Part shown: positions 61,455 through 64,000 of the stretch, in pieces
Layout of the letters: each line of letters opens with the position of its first letter
Position numbering within the stretch: position 1 is the stretch's first letter
Source: Anticarsia gemmatalis
Taxonomy: Eukaryota > Arthropoda > Insecta > Lepidoptera > Erebidae
Direction of reading: 5' to 3'
Length of the DNA stretch: 64,000 nt
Assembly: GCF_050436995.1 (NCBI RefSeq)
Contig: NC_134756.1
Location: forward strand, 9,920,001 to 9,984,000
Position numbers and translations under genes: made by a program
The notes under the pieces: model-generated
Seen by the model: only the letters and a program-made list of their open reading frames with translations
Databases searched by the model: none
Told to the model about the DNA's origin: nothing

Positions 61455-61480
61455 CCACCTAGCGTCGGTCACGGTGACTC
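61455..61480 (+). repeat. Left terminal/subterminal repeat of the piggyBac-like element
   Basis: CCACCTAGCGTCGGTCACGG followed by TGACTC. The GTCACGGTGAC part is a dyad. It is inverted relative to the copies at 61635 and 63858. Confidence 0.8.
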
Positions 61481-61563
61481 TGAGCGATCTATTTTTTCAA
61501 ATATTTCCGTTACTACGCGGGCCCCACGCCTGTGACTCTGTGTACCTTTTCCCCTCCCTCTTC

Positions 61564-61617
61564 AGTTTGCGCTCTGCGCTCGGCCAAGCAACACGTGCAC
61601 GCAGTGAAAAGAATCAG
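61564..61617 (+). promoter_or_regulatory. Inr/DPE promoter candidate and 5'UTR exon of the transposase
   Basis: TCAGTT is an exact arthropod initiator with A+1 at 61564. ACACGTG starts exactly at +28 and fits the downstream promoter element (RGWCGTG) in six of seven positions. The exon would end in CAG|GTAAAT at 61617/61618. Confidence 0.5.
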
Positions 61618-61703
61618 GTAAATATATATCGTATGCGGTCCTGGTGACCGACGTTAGGTTGTTACGTTTCTTTTAGCGTTAACATTTTCTTATCGTTTTT
61701 TAG
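61618..61703 (+). other. Candidate 86-nt 5'UTR intron of the transposase gene
   Basis: GTAAAT donor at 61618 and a T-rich acceptor (cttatcgttttttag) ending at 61703, seven bases before the ATG. One subterminal repeat lies inside it. Confidence 0.5.
61635..61661 (-). repeat. Internal subterminal repeat, left side
   Basis: CCTGGTGACCGACGTTAGGT (61640-61659) is the core; it is the reverse of the left terminal copy. Confidence 0.75.
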
Positions 61704-61710
61704 ATTCAGC

Positions 61711-63528
61711 ATGTCTCAACGTGATCGAAATATCTGTAGATGGTTAGAAGAGAGTGACTCAGATGCTGAGGATCAAAGGAACGAGCCGGAATTGCCAAAT
61801 GAAGACTGCAGTGACGTAGAAGATGTACCTTTAGACCACGTGATTGAAAGTGAGTGTCAATCAGACTCTGAAATTGATGTTGACGAGTTATGTGAAAGTA
61901 ATGATAATGATGATGGTGATGTGCCAGTTGATGATCAATCTTCAGATGACGATGTTCCATTGGCAAGATACCGGAACTATTTCGGAAAAAATCGGTTCCG
62001 TTGGTCGAGCCAACCTCCAGTTTCGCGATCGAGGACTTTGCAACACAACATCATTCATCAACCTCCAGGATTGAAAAGGAACTTCAGAGATGTTTTGAAC
62101 AGAAATACAAAACCATCCGATATTTGGCAGTTATTTTTCATTGATGATATGTTAGAAGAAATTGTTAAGTATACAAACGAAAAAATTATCAAGATAAGAC
62201 CAAACTATCAAAATCAGACATGTGTTCAAGACCTCGACGTAATGGAGCTAAAAGCTTTGATCGGTATGTTGTACTATACCGCAATTTTCAAAGAAAACCA
62301 CACACATTACACATGTTGGTACAGCACAGATGGCACAGGAAGAGAGATTTATCGTTGTATAATGAGCAAGAACAGGTTTGAAATACTGCTGAATTGCCTT
62401 CGATTTGATGATGCAAGCACCAGAGATGAACGCCGTAGCACTGACAAAGCTGCACCTATATCTCAGCTGTTTGGTAAGCTGATACAAAACTGCAAAGAAG
62501 TTTGTTCAATTGGCAGTTACGCTTGTATTGACGAGATGTTGGTGGCTTTCCGTGGGAGATGCGGCTTCAAAATGTACATGCCGAAAAAACCCAACAAATA
62601 TGGATTAAAAATTATGTGCATGACTGACGCCAGAAATGGATATCTTGTTGATGGCTACATATACTTGGGAAAAGACTCAGATAGCCAAGGCTTGCCCGAT
62701 GAATACCAACGACTGAACAAACCCACGCAATCAGTTTTGCGACTGATTGCATCGATTGAAGGAACCCACAGAAATGTTACGACTGATAACTGGTTTACTT
62801 CAGTAGAGCTAATGAACATCCTGAAGCAAAAACAGCTGACACTTGTAGGGACCCTTAAAAAAAATAAAAGGGAAGTACCTCCCCAATTTCTACCCAGCCG
62901 TCACCGAGACGTTGGCTCTTCGATTTTTGGATTTACGTCAGATGCAACATTGGTGTCTTATGTACCAAAGCAAAACAAATCCGTGCTTGTTCTCTCCAGC
63001 ATGCATCACATGCCAACCATTGATCCACAAAAACAAAAGCCAGAAATGATCACTTTCTATAATAGCACCAAAGGAGGCGTCGATACATTAGATCAGAAAT
63101 GTGCCATTTATTCAACTTCTCGACGCACACAGCGCTGGCCAATGGCAGTGTTCTACAGAATGCTGGATGTATCTGCGGCAAATTCATACATCATCAGCAA
63201 CATGAACCAAGCTCAGAGAAAGGTGCCCAGACTGAATTTCATGAAACAACTGGCTAAAGAACTTATCGAACCTCATTTGAGACGTCGAGTGAACCAGTTT
63301 GGATTGCAGAGGGATCTTCAGAATGCTATTCGCCGGGTTCTCAAAATAGATGAAGAACCAAGATCATTTTCGGCAGGCAGCTCTGATAAATTAGAAACAC
63401 GCAAAACTTGCTCAACGTGTGACCCAAAAAAGAAACGTAAAACATTCCATTTGTGTTTTCAGTGCAAAAATCCAATTTGCGTTGAATGTTCTCAAAAAAT
63501 GTGTATAAGCTGCCGCGACAAATTGTAA
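61711..63528 (+). CDS. piggyBac-like transposase, intact (605 aa)
   Basis: It cuts and rejoins DNA at TTAA sites to move the surrounding element. After an acidic, low-complexity N-terminus (about residues 12-85) comes the DDE_Tnp_1_7-type catalytic region. The expected catalytic aspartates are visible: D274 in CIDEM, D359 in TTDNWF, and D458 in GGVDTLDQ with D461 as the usual extra one. The C-terminus is a Cys/His-rich zinc-binding domain (C567, C570, H580, C582, C585, C590, C593, C598, C601). It contains PKKKRK (572-577), a textbook nuclear import signal. The length is close to known piggyBac transposases (about 590-610). The ATG at 61711 is the first in frame and follows a candidate splice acceptor. 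No frameshift or stop is present. Being in an AT-rich genome with its element ends kept, it may be autonomous. Confidence 0.95.
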   Translation: MSQRDRNICRWLEESDSDAEDQRNEPELPNEDCSDVEDVPLDHVIESECQSDSEIDVDELCESNDNDDGDVPVDDQSSDDDVPLARYRNYFGKNRFRWSSQPPVSRSRTLQHNIIHQPPGLKRNFRDVLNRNTKPSDIWQLFFIDDMLEEIVKYTNEKIIKIRPNYQNQTCVQDLDVMELKALIGMLYYTAIFKENHTHYTCWYSTDGTGREIYRCIMSKNRFEILLNCLRFDDASTRDERRSTDKAAPISQLFGKLIQNCKEVCSIGSYACIDEMLVAFRGRCGFKMYMPKKPNKYGLKIMCMTDARNGYLVDGYIYLGKDSDSQGLPDEYQRLNKPTQSVLRLIASIEGTHRNVTTDNWFTSVELMNILKQKQLTLVGTLKKNKREVPPQFLPSRHRDVGSSIFGFTSDATLVSYVPKQNKSVLVLSSMHHMPTIDPQKQKPEMITFYNSTKGGVDTLDQKCAIYSTSRRTQRWPMAVFYRMLDVSAANSYIISNMNQAQRKVPRLNFMKQLAKELIEPHLRRRVNQFGLQRDLQNAIRRVLKIDEEPRSFSAGSSDKLETRKTCSTCDPKKKRKTFHLCFQCKNPICVECSQKMCISCRDKL

Positions 63529-63669
63529 ATGTTAGGGGGCTGTAATTTTGTAATGATTGTGATTCGATTGTGCCAATGATAGTTTTATATAAGAGGTTAT
63601 ATACTTAAGTTACTAAAATAATTAAAAAAATATTGATCTCATTGATTGTTATTGCTTAGCTCTCAGTTT

Positions 63670-63675
63670 AATAAA
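63670..63675 (+). terminator. Poly(A) signal of the transposase gene
   Basis: AATAAA about 140 bases after the stop codon; another AATAAA lies at 63773. Confidence 0.55.
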
Positions 63676-63857
63676 AAACCTATAATTTGTTGAAATATTT
63701 GTAAGTGAACTTTGATTAATAATAATAAAAAGAAAAAAATGTTAATTTTAAGAATTTATTGAAACAATTTGAAATAAAAACAACTAAAGAACTTAATGTG
63801 GTTTAATTTTTTGCAAATTTATGACTTTTTAACCTTGTTTATAGTACTTAAACCCAA

Positions 63858-63885
63858 GCGGTCACCATGACCGACGTTAGGTGGA
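63858..63885 (-). repeat. Right subterminal repeat of the piggyBac-like element
   Basis: GCGGTCACCATGACCGACGT followed by TAGGTGGA. GGTCACCATGACC is itself a near-perfect dyad. Confidence 0.8.
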
Positions 63886-63899
63886 TGTGTTACTGGAAT

Positions 63900-63919
63900 A
63901 CACGTTAGGTGGCTAAGGG
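63900..63919 (-). repeat. Right terminal inverted repeat of the piggyBac-like element
   Basis: ACACGTTAGGTGGCTAAGGG; read in reverse it opens CCCTTAGCCACCTA, matching the left end. Confidence 0.85.
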
Positions 63920-63923
63920 TTAA
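63920..63923 (+). repeat. TTAA target duplication, right
   Basis: TTAA directly after the right element end. Confidence 0.85.
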
Positions 63924-64000
63924 CACGAACAAAACTTCAATAACAAATTATAGAGATAACATATTAATTAGAGTGCATCAGAATTCAATGCCGTTATCAG

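Larger units (their letters stand above)
61448..63919 (+). mobile_element. piggyBac-like DNA transposon, apparently complete (2472 bp)
   Basis: TTAA flanks both ends. The terminal repeats CCCTTAACCACCTA and CCCTTAGCCACCTA (right end read in reverse) differ at one base of 14. A subterminal motif, ACCTAACGTCGGTCA plus GTGACC, occurs at 61455-61480, in reverse at 61635-61661 and in reverse at 63858-63885; these are likely transposase-binding sites. Inside is one uninterrupted transposase gene with its own promoter candidate and poly(A) signals. All parts of a cut-and-paste element are present with no visible damage. Confidence 0.92.

Noticed and set aside
61706..62487. Other-frame ORFs over the transposase gene
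   Set aside because: Shadows of the transposase; the His-rich one is the reverse of the acidic GAT/GAC-rich N-terminus.

Overview
The window is AT-rich, intron-dominated animal DNA. Its repeat content points to a moth or butterfly: short Helitrons ending in a GCGGGTCAGCTAG-type terminus, tRNA-like SINEs with the 'gcccagcagtgggac' tail, a SINE with a 5S rRNA-like head, a TIR element with GTAGCGCGATTCTCT ends, and a piggyBac-like transposon. No bacterial-style operons, rRNA genes, functional tRNA genes or CRISPR arrays are visible. The lineage call is by recognition and was not checked against a database.

Two protein-coding units are well supported. The first is a host gene on the minus strand coding for a secreted, probably GPI-anchored leucine-rich-repeat cell-surface protein that looks connectin-like. 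It is read as two coding exons (15315-14271 and 2798-2389) across an 11.5-kb phase-1 intron. The join rebuilds the start of the LRR C-terminal cap and gives 484 residues. The exon holding the ATG starts right after a splice acceptor, so more 5' exons must lie upstream. A GC-rich stretch near 53.4-53.55 kb, with an initiator-like site and a perfect donor on the same strand, is a candidate non-coding first exon. That would make most of the window one long gene, but this is inference.

The second unit is a complete-looking piggyBac-like transposon at 61448-63919. It has duplicated TTAA, terminal and subterminal inverted repeats, an Inr/DPE-type promoter candidate, a short 5'UTR intron, an uninterrupted 605-codon transposase with the expected aspartates and Cys/His-rich tail, and poly(A) signals. 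It could still be active.

The rest is non-coding. From 2.8 to 14.3 kb lies the intron, with MITE-like elements, a tRNA-like SINE, a Helitron and the 5S-headed SINE with a perfect 18-bp target duplication. From 15.4 to 21.8 kb are a perfect 21-bp hairpin, a chimeric Helitron, two members of a second Helitron family and a SINE. From 22 to 40 kb is mostly unique AT-rich DNA with SINE tails and small dyads. From 40.6 to 45 kb are Helitrons and a nested palindrome. From 45 to 53 kb is mostly unique DNA with CTCF-like motifs. From 53.4 to 61.4 kb are the candidate exon and a dense set of TIR elements, SINE fragments and a Helitron. Most small ORFs in this AT-rich DNA look like chance. I did not find a clearly new multi-gene system; the most unusual items are listed as findings.
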